Positions 7,766-16,605 of a stretch of 64,000 nucleotides of DNA are shown piece by piece; position 1 is the stretch's first letter, and each line of letters begins with the position of its first letter. A program made the translations under genes and the position numbers. Location: assembly GCF_011090185.1 (NCBI RefSeq), contig NZ_JAAFGS010000001.1:620001-684000 (forward strand), read 5' to 3'. The stretch comes from Saccharibacillus alkalitolerans. GTDB lineage: Bacteria > Bacillota > Bacilli > Paenibacillales > Paenibacillaceae. The notes under the pieces are model-generated. The model saw nothing but the letters and a program-made list of their open reading frames with translations, was not told the DNA's origin and ran no database searches.

Positions 7766-9736
7766 TCAGTAAATGCCTACGACGACGCCGTTCAGGAAAC
7801 CGACCGCCTGCCACTGCAGTCCGCCTCTCATATACACCCAGGCTTCGATCGGGCCGTTGGGGCTGTTCTCCTTGCTGACGCTGGAAGGTTCGCCCCAGGA
7901 GAGCAGCACATGCTGTTTGTTCATGCCGACGGCCACGACTTCTCTGCGGATGTAATTCCATATTTCGTCGCTGCCGCCGTAGCGGGCGCGCGGATCGAAG
8001 GGGAAGAAGTTGGCGGTATCGGTCAGCATCGATACGACGCCGGAAGCGTCCGTCGACGGAGCGGCGAAGCGGCTGCCCGAAGCGTTCGCGAAGACGACCG
8101 TGTAGGAATGGCCGTAGCCGTTATCCTGAATCTTGATATCGGCAACGTTCAATTTGCCGAATCGGACGCCGGCTCCGGCGTAGTGGTTGATCCAGTACGA
8201 TTTGCCCAGGTAGGAAGCCAGGCTGCCCAGCTGCTGCTTCTTCTTAAGCAGGGCGGTTTCCTTCGATTCGACTTCCAGCGAAGCGGAGCCGAGCGATACG
8301 ACGGCCTGCTGCAGTTTGCCGTCCCACTTCACGGATGCTCCGGCAATGGCGGAGGACAGGAAGCTGGCGGGGAACACGGCCTGTCCGTCCAGCGTCTGCA
8401 CCTTGCCTTTCATCGTGACGGGTTTTCCGTTGATGCTGGCTTTGGCGCTGCCCTTTTGCATCCCGATCTTCGTATCGCCATACCGGATCGTCCAACTGCC
8501 GCCCGAATGGGTCACGGAGGCGCCAAGCGCCCCGAATACCGGACCCACCGGCAGATAAGCGCTGCCGCCGATCAGTCCGGCTCCCGACAAGGCTCCTTCC
8601 TGCTTGACGGTCAGCGTCGCTTTCGCTTCGAGGGCACCCGACGAGAAGGTTACGACGGTGCTGCCGAGACCGGCTGCTTTGATCGTGCCGTCCGCCTGCA
8701 AAGCCGCGATTTTCGGATCGGCCGTGCTCAGTTCGCTGCGCTCCGGCGAACGCTTGCTTTTGGTGCCGTCCGAATATTTCTCTTCGACGGTCGGGCGGAT
8801 CGTCTCGCCCTTGGCCGCCGACGGACGGGATAGGGTAAGGACGGCCGATTGCAGGCGGGCCGGTGCCAGCGCGGTCCATCTGCCGTTCGCGTACAGGCCC
8901 GATGTTCCGTCGTTCAGACGAACGAAGACTCCTTCCTCGGCCGCGTGCACATAAGCTGCGCCTTTGACGGCGGCGATTTGCGTGCCCGCGCTCTTGCTGC
9001 CGTATTCGAACCGCCATAAGCTTCCGTCCGATTTGACGACGTACAGGTCGCTGCGCGATTCTTCGCGAACCCAAGCAAGAGAGAGCGCGCCTGTTGTCAG
9101 CGTCTCGGGATCCGAACCCGTTTCCGCGTCGAGCTTAGTCACCGTTCCGTCGGCGCTCAAAGCCATAATATAGCTGCTTGCAGCCTGAATGTCGGCCGTT
9201 CCCGGAAGATCGGCGACTTTTTTCGTTTGGTTCGTTTGATAATCGGAGCGATAGCGCCAGATTTCGCCGTTCGCCGTCAGCAGCACGAAGCCCGACGCAT
9301 GGGCGGAGATTTTGACGGCACCCGGCAGACCGGCGCCTTTATAGCCGACCACCTCGCCCGATTTCGCCAGCATGACGTCTTCGGAGACCTGGGCAATCGG
9401 CGGCAGATCGGTCAGCCGTTTCGGCTGCCCCGTCAGCCCCAGAGTGCCCCATCGATAGACGCTGCCGTTTTCCGTCCAGGCGTACTGATCGCCCGTATGC
9501 GTATCCCGCGTCAGTCCGACAAACGGCGACGTCTCCTGCGCGGGCCCCAGCGTCCTGCCTTCTGCCCGCAGGGAACCGTCGCCGAGCACGTAATTTCTGT
9601 TGTCCAATCCAATCCGGATGGTCGACGCTTCCGTCTGCGCATAGACGCTGTTCCCCCACAGCCGCGGTGCCGGAGCGGCGGCTCCAAGCAAGATGCCCGC
9701 AGCCAGTGCGGTTTTGACGATCAGCTTTCCGTTCAT
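7766..9736 (-). CDS. Secreted RCC1-like/Ig-like/copper-amine-oxidase-stalk protein
   Basis: A 656-aa exported protein. Signal peptide (about 1-33, MNGKLIVKTALAAGILLGAAAP, cut near VYAQ). Residues about 60-285 form RCC1-like propeller repeats (ENGSVYRWG, ANGEIWRYR, SDGSLWRFE, each with a turn of D/N-G). A bacterial Ig-like (BIG_2-type) domain follows at about 290-380, ending ALEAKATLTV. Then a copper-amine-oxidase N-terminal-like stalk domain, about 385-480 (YLPVGPVFGALGASV, INGKPVTMKGKVQTLDG, VKWDGKLQQAVV), and a C-terminal region of about 165 aa I do not recognise. Stalk-domain proteins are characteristic of Paenibacillaceae cell envelopes. The role, probably envelope-associated, is unknown. 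The ribosome site is weak. Confidence 0.8.
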   Translation of the reverse strand: MNGKLIVKTALAAGILLGAAAPAPRLWGNSVYAQTEASTIRIGLDNRNYVLGDGSLRAEGRTLGPAQETSPFVGLTRDTHTGDQYAWTENGSVYRWGTLGLTGQPKRLTDLPPIAQVSEDVMLAKSGEVVGYKGAGLPGAVKISAHASGFVLLTANGEIWRYRSDYQTNQTKKVADLPGTADIQAASSYIMALSADGTVTKLDAETGSDPETLTTGALSLAWVREESRSDLYVVKSDGSLWRFEYGSKSAGTQIAAVKGAAYVHAAEEGVFVRLNDGTSGLYANGRWTALAPARLQSAVLTLSRPSAAKGETIRPTVEEKYSDGTKSKRSPERSELSTADPKIAALQADGTIKAAGLGSTVVTFSSGALEAKATLTVKQEGALSGAGLIGGSAYLPVGPVFGALGASVTHSGGSWTIRYGDTKIGMQKGSAKASINGKPVTMKGKVQTLDGQAVFPASFLSSAIAGASVKWDGKLQQAVVSLGSASLEVESKETALLKKKQQLGSLASYLGKSYWINHYAGAGVRFGKLNVADIKIQDNGYGHSYTVVFANASGSRFAAPSTDASGVVSMLTDTANFFPFDPRARYGGSDEIWNYIRREVVAVGMNKQHVLLSWGEPSSVSKENSPNGPIEAWVYMRGGLQWQAVGFLNGVVVGIY

Positions 9737-9987
9737 CGTTTAACAAGACCCCTATCTCTTTCTCAAGTAACGCTTCGCGCGGCAAGCGACCCCCTGTTTA
9801 CCCGGAAAAGAGGAAACGGTCAGCCCGGCGGCGTTCTGGTTGTAAGCATTCGACCAAGCTTGCGCCAAACCCTTTTTTATCCATGAAAAGCTGAGCGAAA
9901 TTCTGCATGGAAAAAAGACGGATAAGTTGAAACGCCCGTGAAGAAGCCGGTACAATGGAAAGAGTGCGACAGGAGGCTGAAAGAAAA

Positions 9988-10467
9988 ATGATCAGGACTT
10001 ACAGGCTGGAAGATTTGAACGACGTGATCGCTCTCCATGCCGAGCTCTACCGCCGCGAGCGGGGTTACGACGATTCGTTCGCGCGTTTCGTGGAGGAAGG
10101 AATCCGGGAATTCGGCAGCCGAAAAAGCCGCGGGCGCGAGCAGCTGTGGGTTGTCGACCGCGGCGGCAGACACGGCGGTTCGATCGGCATTACCGAGATG
10201 GACGCGAAAACGGCCCAACTGCGGTGGTTTCTGCTCGACCCGCGGCTGCGCGGGGAAGGGTTCGGGCGCGAAATGATGGAGCTGGCGACGGCTCACTGCG
10301 AAGCGAATGGCTACGAGCGCATTGTCCTCTGGACAAACGCCGAGTTGGAGTCCGCGCGGAGGCTGTATGCCTCGTTCGGCTTCGAGCTCGCCGAAAGCCG
10401 CTCTTCGTTCCTGTCAGGGCGCGTGTTGCACGAAGAACGTTGGGTTAAACAATTGATTACGGGCTGA
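9988..10467 (+). CDS. GNAT N-acetyltransferase
   Basis: A 159-aa acetyltransferase. The core shows HGGSIGITEMDAKTAQLRWFLLDP followed by motif A RLRGEGFGREMMELA (R-x-x-G-x-G/A, about residues 95-109) and motif B NAELESARRLYASFGFEL. This resembles MarR-GNAT-type or YjhQ-like acetyltransferases acting on small molecules; the substrate is unknown. AGGAGG (9971-9976) lies 11 bases before ATG 9988; the longer frame would begin in front of it. The next gene starts 27 bases downstream on the same strand, so they may form an operon. Confidence 0.85.
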   Translation: MIRTYRLEDLNDVIALHAELYRRERGYDDSFARFVEEGIREFGSRKSRGREQLWVVDRGGRHGGSIGITEMDAKTAQLRWFLLDPRLRGEGFGREMMELATAHCEANGYERIVLWTNAELESARRLYASFGFELAESRSSFLSGRVLHEERWVKQLITG

Positions 10468-10494
10468 GCTAACGGCCGAAGAAGGAGGAGTTCG

Positions 10495-11415
10495 ATGACG
10501 CAGAAGGAGGAACGCTCCAAGCGAAACGACGGGCCGAACGGTTCGTTCGAAGCCGGGGTTCCCGACTGGCGGCCTTCGTCGCTGACGGAAGCGCCGGAGC
10601 ATTCGGGCTCCGTTCGCGACGAGATGCTGGGCTACATGCACGAACTCATCGAAATCGCGCGCGATTTTGCGGAACGGGAAGACGATTTCTATGCGGGGGC
10701 GCTGCTGCAAAGGATCGCGAACTCGCTGTCGGCGGCCGTGCTGCTGCGCGAGGGAGGACTCGTCGTGGAAGCTCCCGTGCAGATTCGGGTGGCGTTCGAA
10801 CACTGTGCGCGCCTGTTCCAGTACCGAGCCGCGCCCGAGACGATCGACTCCGAGGCGGCGCAGGAAGTGATGGGCAGCAATCTGGGCGTGATGAAATACG
10901 CTTATGAGCATATCTCTTTCGAACTGACCGACGTATACGGCTTTCTTAACATTTTTACGCATCCCGATCGCGCTTCGCTGGAGTGGACGAACCGCGTCAA
11001 CGCGGATTCGGTCGATATGGCGGACATGCTGGCGTTATACGGAATCGGAGGTCTGTTCCTCATCTTGGCTCACGCCTATCCCGAGGACGTCCGTCTGGGC
11101 GAAGAACGGCTTAAGGAGCGGTCGGAGCGGATCGCCTCGCGGATTCTCGGCGTGCTGAAAGAGTTCGAAACGCTCAAGAGCACGGGCGATCCGCATCGGA
11201 TGCTGGAATTGTTTCTCAGCGAAAACGGGCGGGTGTTCGGCAAGGACAAATATAACGAGCATTTGAAAAAATTCATGCTGTTCGCTTCGGAGCATCCGAA
11301 CAATACGATGGAGCTGTATCTCAAGCGGGAAATGGAGCTGGAGAAAAGAAGGCAGCTGCGAAACGAAGCGAAGCGGAAAGAAAAAAAATCCGCCTCGAAA
11401 CGCAAAAAGAAATAA
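10495..11415 (+). CDS. Hypothetical helical protein with Lys-rich tail (306 aa)
   Basis: A 306-aa soluble, predominantly alpha-helical protein I cannot assign. The first 40 residues are polar and probably disordered. The middle (about 45-190) contains helices such as LLQRIANSLSAAVLLREGG and IRVAFEHCARLFQYRA, with an HEPN-like or DUF5677-like flavour that I cannot confirm. The last 30 residues are strongly basic (RKEKKSASKRKKK), suggesting nucleic acid or membrane-surface contact. Ribosome site GAAGGAGG precedes ATG by 7 bases. It follows a GNAT gene by 27 bases. No terminator hairpin is evident directly after it. Confidence 0.7.
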   Translation: MTQKEERSKRNDGPNGSFEAGVPDWRPSSLTEAPEHSGSVRDEMLGYMHELIEIARDFAEREDDFYAGALLQRIANSLSAAVLLREGGLVVEAPVQIRVAFEHCARLFQYRAAPETIDSEAAQEVMGSNLGVMKYAYEHISFELTDVYGFLNIFTHPDRASLEWTNRVNADSVDMADMLALYGIGGLFLILAHAYPEDVRLGEERLKERSERIASRILGVLKEFETLKSTGDPHRMLELFLSENGRVFGKDKYNEHLKKFMLFASEHPNNTMELYLKREMELEKRRQLRNEAKRKEKKSASKRKKK

Positions 11416-11542
11416 CTGGATATTATGGAATCGGTCTTTCGTGCCGATACATATAAAGGCGGTTTCTCCCGAGTCTAAAAAAACGTGTCCGGAACCGCTG
11501 CGCCCGAAGCGAAACGAGTTTCAAATTTCGGCCAACGGTTAA

Positions 11543-11566
11543 TTATAACATGCGGACATGTCATAA
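11543..11566. repeat. Inverted repeat upstream of a small ORF
   Basis: Arms TTATAACATG (11543-11552) and CATGTCATAA (11557-11566) pair at 9 of 10 positions around CGGA. It sits 28 bases before a 48-codon ORF and could be an operator or short hairpin; there is no T-run. Confidence 0.45.
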
Positions 11567-11593
11567 CAGACTGAATTAAGGTGAGGAAGAATT

Positions 11594-11740
11594 ATGCAAA
11601 CGCAAAGCAATCAGACGCTCCCGCAGTTTTCGGACGTGCTGGAAGAAGTCAACTTTATCCTGTACGGCTCGAAGAGCGGCAAGCCGGAAGAACAAGGCGA
11701 AGCCGATCGCCAAGAACAGACCGAAGCGTCCGTCCGGTAA
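11594..11740 (+). CDS. Small hypothetical protein (48 aa)
   Basis: A 49-codon frame starting MQTQSNQTLPQFSDVLEEV, followed by NFILYGSKSGKPEEQGEA and an acidic-polar tail. It has a good ribosome site (AAGGTGAGG, 11578-11586) 7 bases before ATG, an inverted repeat upstream and a strong hairpin downstream, all supporting a real isolated small gene. The central NFILYGSKSG segment could be an amphipathic or hydrophobic patch. I do not recognise a family. It stands alone between a forward gene and the convergent AlkC-like gene. Confidence 0.5.
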   Translation: MQTQSNQTLPQFSDVLEEVNFILYGSKSGKPEEQGEADRQEQTEASVR

Positions 11741-11781
11741 CGAGCGTCGTTCCTAATTTTATCTAATATATGCGCAGCATC

Positions 11782-11825
11782 GGCAGGCCGCCTTTCGTCG
11801 TCCAACAACGACGCAAAGGCGGCCT
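11782..11825. terminator. Hairpin between convergent genes
   Basis: Long stem: AGGCCGCCTTT plus CGTCGT pairs with AACGACG and AAAGGCGGCCT. The T-tract is poor (CTATTTG), but the strength and convergent position suggest a bidirectional terminator. Confidence 0.65.
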
Positions 11826-11869
11826 CTATTTGTCGTTGTCGAGGAGAATCGTCCAAGGCGTACGGCGGA

Positions 11870-13033
11870 TTAATAAAGCGATGCGCGGGCGTCTTCCGAT
11901 CCGTCGGCGTTCCCGCCCGTCTCCGGCTCTTCGATAAGCAGCGCATCTTCCGCATATTCCGCGCCGTTCACGAGAAGCGCGATCCGGTGGACGCCGGGAT
12001 AATGGCGGCGGGTAGTCAGCTGCGCAAAGCGGTGCCTCCGGGAGCCCGTAAGACGTTCTCCGCCTTCAAGCATGCGGTCGGCGAGCAGAAACAGTTTGCG
12101 CGAAACGCGGCCCGACGCTTTGACGAAATCGATCGCGTATTCAAGCCGTAAGCGTACCTGGACGCCGGGGCGCGCCGACACTTCGAAATCGAGCCGGGCT
12201 TCGCCGCCGATCGGAACCGCTCGGGGCCAAGCCCGAAGCGCGGCGTCTTCCAGCAGTGGTTCGGCGCCGTCTGCTCCAGGCGATGCGTAGCCGAACAGCG
12301 TCAGCACATCCGGGTCCGCGGCCCGCAGCAGGCCGCGGCAGCCGCGGCGGACGATCCAATCGGCAAGCGGATCGGTGCCGTACCAGCGGAGCGCCGTTCG
12401 TTTGACGGCTTCGGGATGGTCTTTGGAAATGTCGTTGAGATTGTTGGCGACGCTTTTGCGCACGTACAGCGACGGATCGGACCGAAGCGCTTCGAGAAGG
12501 TCCAGCACCGGAGCCGGATCGGCTTTGAACATCGGCAGGGACTGCCCCCACGGCAGACGAGGACGGCTGCCCTCGCTGGCCAGCCGGCGGACATGCTCGT
12601 TCTCGCTGAGCGCCCACCGGCGCATGCGGGCCATTGTCCTTTCGGGATGCCGCAGCAGGAACGGACGAATCGCAAATTCGGACGAAGATTTCGCGGTGAA
12701 GCGTTCGAGCGCGTCCAGCGCCGTCTCGAAATCGTCTTCCGCGCTCCCGTGGATTTCGACGAAATCGGGAAAAAAAAGATAAGGGAAGCCGACGCATCGT
12801 TCGTCGACCCGGTACAAAATCTCGAGCGCTTCCCCGAACGATCGAGGCAGGCCGTGTCCGAGCGTCGTCGAAATGCGGCGTATGCGGGCTTTCAGCTCGA
12901 GCTGCTCCCAGCCGTCGCCAAGTACGCCGGACATAAAAGCGTCAGCTTCGAAAGAAGGATACACGCTTTGGATCAAAGTCGAAAAATCTCGCAGGAAAGC
13001 TTTGGTATAGATGGACTTCAGCGGTTCGGCCAT
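11870..13033 (-). CDS. AlkC-like DNA alkylation repair glycosylase
   Basis: A 387-aa member of the HEAT-like-repeat DNA glycosylases (COG4335, AlkC). The HEAT-like region is residues about 20-270; the diagnostic stretch is GSRPRLPWGQSLPMF followed by LRSDPSLYVRKSVANNLNDI (about residues 155-205), where the W, D and N/R residues line the lesion-binding cleft in the family. The C-terminal 115 residues are beta-rich and match the Ig-like domain carried by many AlkC proteins. It would excise alkylated bases such as 3-methyladenine. It is monocistronic, transcribed away from the GntR-DUF1648 operon whose terminator lies just upstream. Confidence 0.82.
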   Translation of the reverse strand: MAEPLKSIYTKAFLRDFSTLIQSVYPSFEADAFMSGVLGDGWEQLELKARIRRISTTLGHGLPRSFGEALEILYRVDERCVGFPYLFFPDFVEIHGSAEDDFETALDALERFTAKSSSEFAIRPFLLRHPERTMARMRRWALSENEHVRRLASEGSRPRLPWGQSLPMFKADPAPVLDLLEALRSDPSLYVRKSVANNLNDISKDHPEAVKRTALRWYGTDPLADWIVRRGCRGLLRAADPDVLTLFGYASPGADGAEPLLEDAALRAWPRAVPIGGEARLDFEVSARPGVQVRLRLEYAIDFVKASGRVSRKLFLLADRMLEGGERLTGSRRHRFAQLTTRRHYPGVHRIALLVNGAEYAEDALLIEEPETGGNADGSEDARASLY

Positions 13034-13099
13034 CGGGTTATCCTCCTTGGGCCGCAGGGAACGCGGCGAGTGATCGGCATATCTTCCTTGTAAGATAGC

Positions 13100-13136
13100 A
13101 TGAAAAACCGGACACCAAGGTGTCCGGTTTTTTGCG
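13100..13136 (-). terminator. Terminator of the GntR-DUF1648 operon
   Basis: A perfect stem AAACCGGACACC/GGTGTCCGGTTT lies directly after the end of the DUF1648 gene. On the minus strand it ends in GGTTTTT; on the plus strand in TTTTTT, so it may act in both directions. Confidence 0.88.
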
Positions 13137-13160
13137 TTCCGTCGCTTGAACGAAAAAGGT

Positions 13161-14261
13161 TCAGCTTCCGAAGATGACGGCTGCCGCGATCGCTGCGATC
13201 GGGATCAGCAGGCCCGCGGCCAGCGCCGCCCAACTGAGCGGACGGGCAAAATTGAGCGTCCAGCCCATGCCGAAGCGTTTTTCCGACATAAAGGAAGGAT
13301 CTTCGGGATTGTAATAGAACAGCCCTCCGCGCCAGTAGCGGTCTTCGCCGCGGTGGCGGTTTGCTCCCGTCTCCTCCAGGCCCGCGCGTCTCAGGTAGAC
13401 GATAAAGAACAGAAGGGCAAGCACGATGAACGTCAAGAAAACGATCCCGTAAGCGGCGGGAAGCCTTCCTTCGAATCCGTACGTGCTGCGAGCCTGTCCC
13501 CAGCCCAGCATAATAACGACAACCAGCGAGAGCAGGTACATCAGCCATGCGTTCGACCGAAGCAGTTTATTGCGTTTGCGCAGAGAACCTTCCGGGTCGG
13601 TCGGATCGAGATTTTGGCGCGTGCGGCCGAGCGAGAGATGAATTCCGACGAAGAGGGCGGTCAGCAAGGTTTGAACGATGGTCAGCATGTAGACGCTGCC
13701 CACGGTTTTCGGGGCATATCGATCGGGAGTGCCTGAGGCGTCGAAATGCATCGGTACGGGATCGGGAATCCGATCCCAATTGACGGCCAGCAGGACGGCG
13801 CAGAGCGCGATCGCGGCAGCATGCAGCAGATAGGCCCAAGCCGGAATCCCCGAACGCGCAGAGGGGCGCGGCGAGCCGATATAGGCGGCCCGTTTGGACG
13901 AGGACGGGGCTTTCCAGCCTCGCTCGCTTTTAAGCGCCAGTGCGCGGCTCCGGCAGATTTTCCAGGCTGCAGCGGCGCACAGGGCCTGCGGGACCAACAG
14001 TAGGGCCAGCGTCCATCCTTGGGAGCCGCCGGACAGACGCCAGCCGGCGAAGGCCAGCAGGGTACCGAGCAAAGCGCCGCCCAGAGAAAGTCCGACATAG
14101 CGGCGGCGGATGGCGGACACCTGCGCCAGCCGGCGTTCTTCCTGCGGGACGTAGACGCCTATAAGCATGCCGGAAGCCAGCAGGGGCAATCCGATCAGCG
14201 AGAGCAGCCAGAGCAGATCCAAAAATGCGGCGACGAGCAGAAAAGCGGTTGTCGGGTTCAC
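13161..14261 (-). CDS. DUF1648/DUF5808 multi-pass membrane protein
   Basis: A 366-aa integral membrane protein with about seven to eight hydrophobic helices. A DUF1648 signature (NWDRIPDPVPMHFDASGTPDR, about residues 165-190) is followed near the C-terminus by a DUF5808 signature (RYWRGGLFYYNPEDPSFM, about 312-330). Bacillota genomes commonly pair this protein with a YtrA-type GntR regulator, as here: the two genes overlap by 4 bases (ATGA). Function is not established; envelope-stress or antimicrobial response is plausible from family context only. The terminator follows within 25 bases. Confidence 0.82.
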   Translation of the reverse strand: MNPTTAFLLVAAFLDLLWLLSLIGLPLLASGMLIGVYVPQEERRLAQVSAIRRRYVGLSLGGALLGTLLAFAGWRLSGGSQGWTLALLLVPQALCAAAAWKICRSRALALKSERGWKAPSSSKRAAYIGSPRPSARSGIPAWAYLLHAAAIALCAVLLAVNWDRIPDPVPMHFDASGTPDRYAPKTVGSVYMLTIVQTLLTALFVGIHLSLGRTRQNLDPTDPEGSLRKRNKLLRSNAWLMYLLSLVVVIMLGWGQARSTYGFEGRLPAAYGIVFLTFIVLALLFFIVYLRRAGLEETGANRHRGEDRYWRGGLFYYNPEDPSFMSEKRFGMGWTLNFARPLSWAALAAGLLIPIAAIAAAVIFGS

Positions 14262-14668
14262 GGTGAAGTTCCTCCTTTATCGGTTGGCGGATTTTGAATG
14301 CTGCGGTAGAGGGATCGGAGCAGCTCGAGCAGCTCGTCTTCTCCCATGCCCCGGGCGACGGTCTCGGCCGCCAATGGGCGAAGGTCGCGGCGCAGTCGTT
14401 CCCGGAACGCTTCGTCGGCCCGGGGAAGCGTTCCGGGCTGGACGATAACGCCCTTCTTACGGTGAATCTCGAGAAAGCCGTCCTGCTTAAGCATTTGATA
14501 CGCCTTGTTGACCGTATGCAAATTGATATCCAGGTCGGCGGCGAGCATACGGACCGACGGCAGCGGCTGTCCGGGAGTCAGAGCGCCGGAAGCGATACCT
14601 TCGATCAGTTGGTCGGCCAGCTGTTTGTAGATCGGGACGTCCGATTGCAGATCGAGTTCGACGAACAT
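14258..14668 (-). CDS. GntR-family transcriptional regulator, YtrA subfamily
   Basis: A 136-aa short GntR regulator. The winged helix is at about residues 10-75 (PIYKQLADQLIEGIASGALT, LPSVRMLAADLDINLHTVNK, GFLEIHRKKG) and lacks a large effector domain, the YtrA hallmark; a short C-terminal helix pair serves dimerisation. GGAGG lies 7 bases before its ATG. It is the first gene of a two-gene operon with the DUF1648 protein, and an inverted repeat overlies its own promoter, so autorepression is likely. Confidence 0.88.
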   Translation of the reverse strand: MFVELDLQSDVPIYKQLADQLIEGIASGALTPGQPLPSVRMLAADLDINLHTVNKAYQMLKQDGFLEIHRKKGVIVQPGTLPRADEAFRERLRRDLRPLAAETVARGMGEDELLELLRSLYRSIQNPPTDKGGTSP

Positions 14669-14689
14669 GGGCTGCCTCCTTTGGTTGTT

Positions 14690-14728
14690 TGTTATATTTA
14701 TAGTATAACAGATAGATCATGTCGTCAA
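14690..14728 (-). promoter_or_regulatory. SigA promoter of the GntR operon with an overlapping palindrome
   Basis: On the minus strand, TTGACG (14728-14723), 17 bases, then TACTAT (14705-14700). A 7-bp inverted repeat TGTTATA (14690-14696) and TATAACA (14704-14710), separated by 7 bases, covers the -10 region. This is a likely autoregulatory operator of the YtrA-type repressor. Confidence 0.65.
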
Positions 14729-14893
14729 CATAAATCGGAAATCGTCAAGAAGGCGGACGGCGAAAAATGATTCCGCTCGTGGTATGCTAGAAAAGGCGGG
14801 CCGGGCCCGCCGAACGGCAAAAAAGCCGAGCAGGCCCAGAACGGATGCGGCAGAGGCCCGGATCGACGCGACAAACGGAAGGATGAGCAAGCG

Positions 14894-15106
14894 ATGAGCG
14901 AGTATCGGACAGACGATGAGGAACGTCTGAAGCGCCTTCGGGAACGCGGCGTACTGAACGACGAAGAAACGGAGTGGATTCAAGCGATGCTGCTTCGTCT
15001 GGCAGAGACCGAGGCGCAGAACAAGCGGCTGCGGGAAGCGCTGCTGAAAGCGAACGGCCGCAAACCGACGATGTCGACCAAACTGCGCGACGCGCTGTAC
15101 GAATAA
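14894..15106 (+). CDS. Small charged helical hypothetical protein (70 aa)
   Basis: A 70-aa, highly charged, mostly helical protein: SEYRTDDEERLKRLRERGVL, then a segment ending LLRLAETEAQNKRLREALLKA with heptad-like Leu spacing, suggesting a coiled coil. A purine-rich stretch ACGGAAGGATGAGCAAGCG precedes ATG, giving a plausible but not strong ribosome site. It lies 64 bases before lpdV on the same strand. No family recognised. Confidence 0.6.
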   Translation: MSEYRTDDEERLKRLRERGVLNDEETEWIQAMLLRLAETEAQNKRLREALLKANGRKPTMSTKLRDALYE

Positions 15107-15170
15107 ATCGCGCGAATCACGGATAGGCGTTCGGGCGACCGATTTTTCAATCATAAGGAGGAATAAACGG

Positions 15171-16592
15171 ATGACGATTACATGCGATGTTGCCGTACTG
15201 GGCGGAGGGACGGGCGGGTATGTCGCCGCGATCAAGGCGGCGCAGCTCGGCAAAGAAGTAATCATTATTGAAAGATCGAAACTGGGCGGCACCTGCCTGC
15301 ACAGGGGATGCATTCCGACCAAGACGCTGCTGCGCAGCGCCGAAGTCTATGCGCTGCTGCAAAATACGGAAATGTACGGGATCGAATCGGACGGCGGCCG
15401 ATTGGTGTTCCCGAAAGTGCAGGAGCGAAAACGGGCGGTCGTCGACAAGCTGCACCAGGGCGTGCAGTATTTGATGCGCAAAAACAAAATCCGCGTGATC
15501 GAAGGCAGCGGACGGATTATCGGACCTTCGATCTTCTCGCCGCGCAGCGGCGCCGTGGCGGTCGAACTGCCGGACGGCGAGATGGAGACGATCGTGCCGA
15601 ACAATCTCATCATTGCCACAGGATCGCGTCCCCGCGTCATTCCGGGACTCGAGCCGGACGGCGTCCACATTTTGAGCAGCGACGAAGCGGTGGATCTGGA
15701 GAAGCTGCCGGAATCGATGCTGATCGTGGGCGGAGGCGTGATCGGCGTCGAGTGGGCGTCCATGCTGTGCGACTTTGGCGTTAACATTACGCTGCTCGAA
15801 ATGGCGGATCAAATTTTGCCGGGCGAAGACGAAGAGACGGCGCGCGAACTGGCCAAGCTGCTGCAGAAGCGCGGCATCGTCATCATGACCGGAGCCGAAC
15901 TGCAGCCCGACACGTATGCGGCTGGAGAAGACGGCATCTCGATATCGGCCGTACATAAAGGAGAAGAGGTCCGCCTGGAAGCGTCGCAGATGTTCGTATC
16001 GATCGGCCGCGCGGCGAACGTCGAAGGGATCGGGCTGGAAAATACCGATATCCGCGTCGCCGACGGGAAAATTTCGGTGAACGAAAATTTTCAGACCGGC
16101 GAATCGCATATCTACGCGATCGGCGACTGTATCGGCGGGCTGCAGCTGGCGCACGCGGCAAGCCATGAAGGCATCGAAGCCGTCCTGCATTTGGCGGGGG
16201 AGAAGAGGCACGGATACGACCCGAACCTGGTCCCCCGCTGCGTGTATACCCATCCGGAAGTCGGAAGCGTCGGCATGACGGAAAAGCGGGCGCGCGAACT
16301 GGGCCGCAGCGTCAAATCGGCGAAGGTGCCGTTCTCCGCGATCGCGAAAGCGCTGGTCGAAGGCCATTCCGACGGCTTCGCCAAAGTGGTGGTCGATACG
16401 GAGACCCACGACCTGGTCGGCGTGCAGATCATCGGTCCGCGCGCGACCGAACTGATCGCCGAAGCTTCGCTCGCGGCGGTGCTGGACGCCACGCCTTGGG
16501 AAGTCGGAAACGCCGTTCATGCGCATCCGACGCTGGCCGAAGCGCTCGGCGAAGCGATGCTGGCGATCGACGGCAGCGCCATCAACGTCTAA
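15171..16592 (+). CDS. lpdV: Dihydrolipoyl dehydrogenase (E3) of the branched-chain 2-oxoacid dehydrogenase complex
   Basis: A 473-aa flavoprotein disulfide reductase. FAD motif GGGTGGYVAA (residues 11-20), redox-active pair C42/C47 in GGTCLHRGCIPTK, second dinucleotide-binding motif VGGGVIGVEWA (about 182-192), FAD site YAIGDC (about 308-313), and the C-terminal His-Glu dyad in HAHPTLAEA. It reoxidises the dihydrolipoyl group of E2. Ribosome site AAGGAGGAA precedes ATG by 7 bases. E1 and E2 genes follow, but across a 379-base gap with two large hairpins, so E3 may be on a separate transcript. No ptb-bcd-buk genes precede it. Confidence 0.92.
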   Translation: MTITCDVAVLGGGTGGYVAAIKAAQLGKEVIIIERSKLGGTCLHRGCIPTKTLLRSAEVYALLQNTEMYGIESDGGRLVFPKVQERKRAVVDKLHQGVQYLMRKNKIRVIEGSGRIIGPSIFSPRSGAVAVELPDGEMETIVPNNLIIATGSRPRVIPGLEPDGVHILSSDEAVDLEKLPESMLIVGGGVIGVEWASMLCDFGVNITLLEMADQILPGEDEETARELAKLLQKRGIVIMTGAELQPDTYAAGEDGISISAVHKGEEVRLEASQMFVSIGRAANVEGIGLENTDIRVADGKISVNENFQTGESHIYAIGDCIGGLQLAHAASHEGIEAVLHLAGEKRHGYDPNLVPRCVYTHPEVGSVGMTEKRARELGRSVKSAKVPFSAIAKALVEGHSDGFAKVVVDTETHDLVGVQIIGPRATELIAEASLAAVLDATPWEVGNAVHAHPTLAEALGEAMLAIDGSAINV

Positions 16593-16605
16593 ATCCGAGG
16601 CGGCA

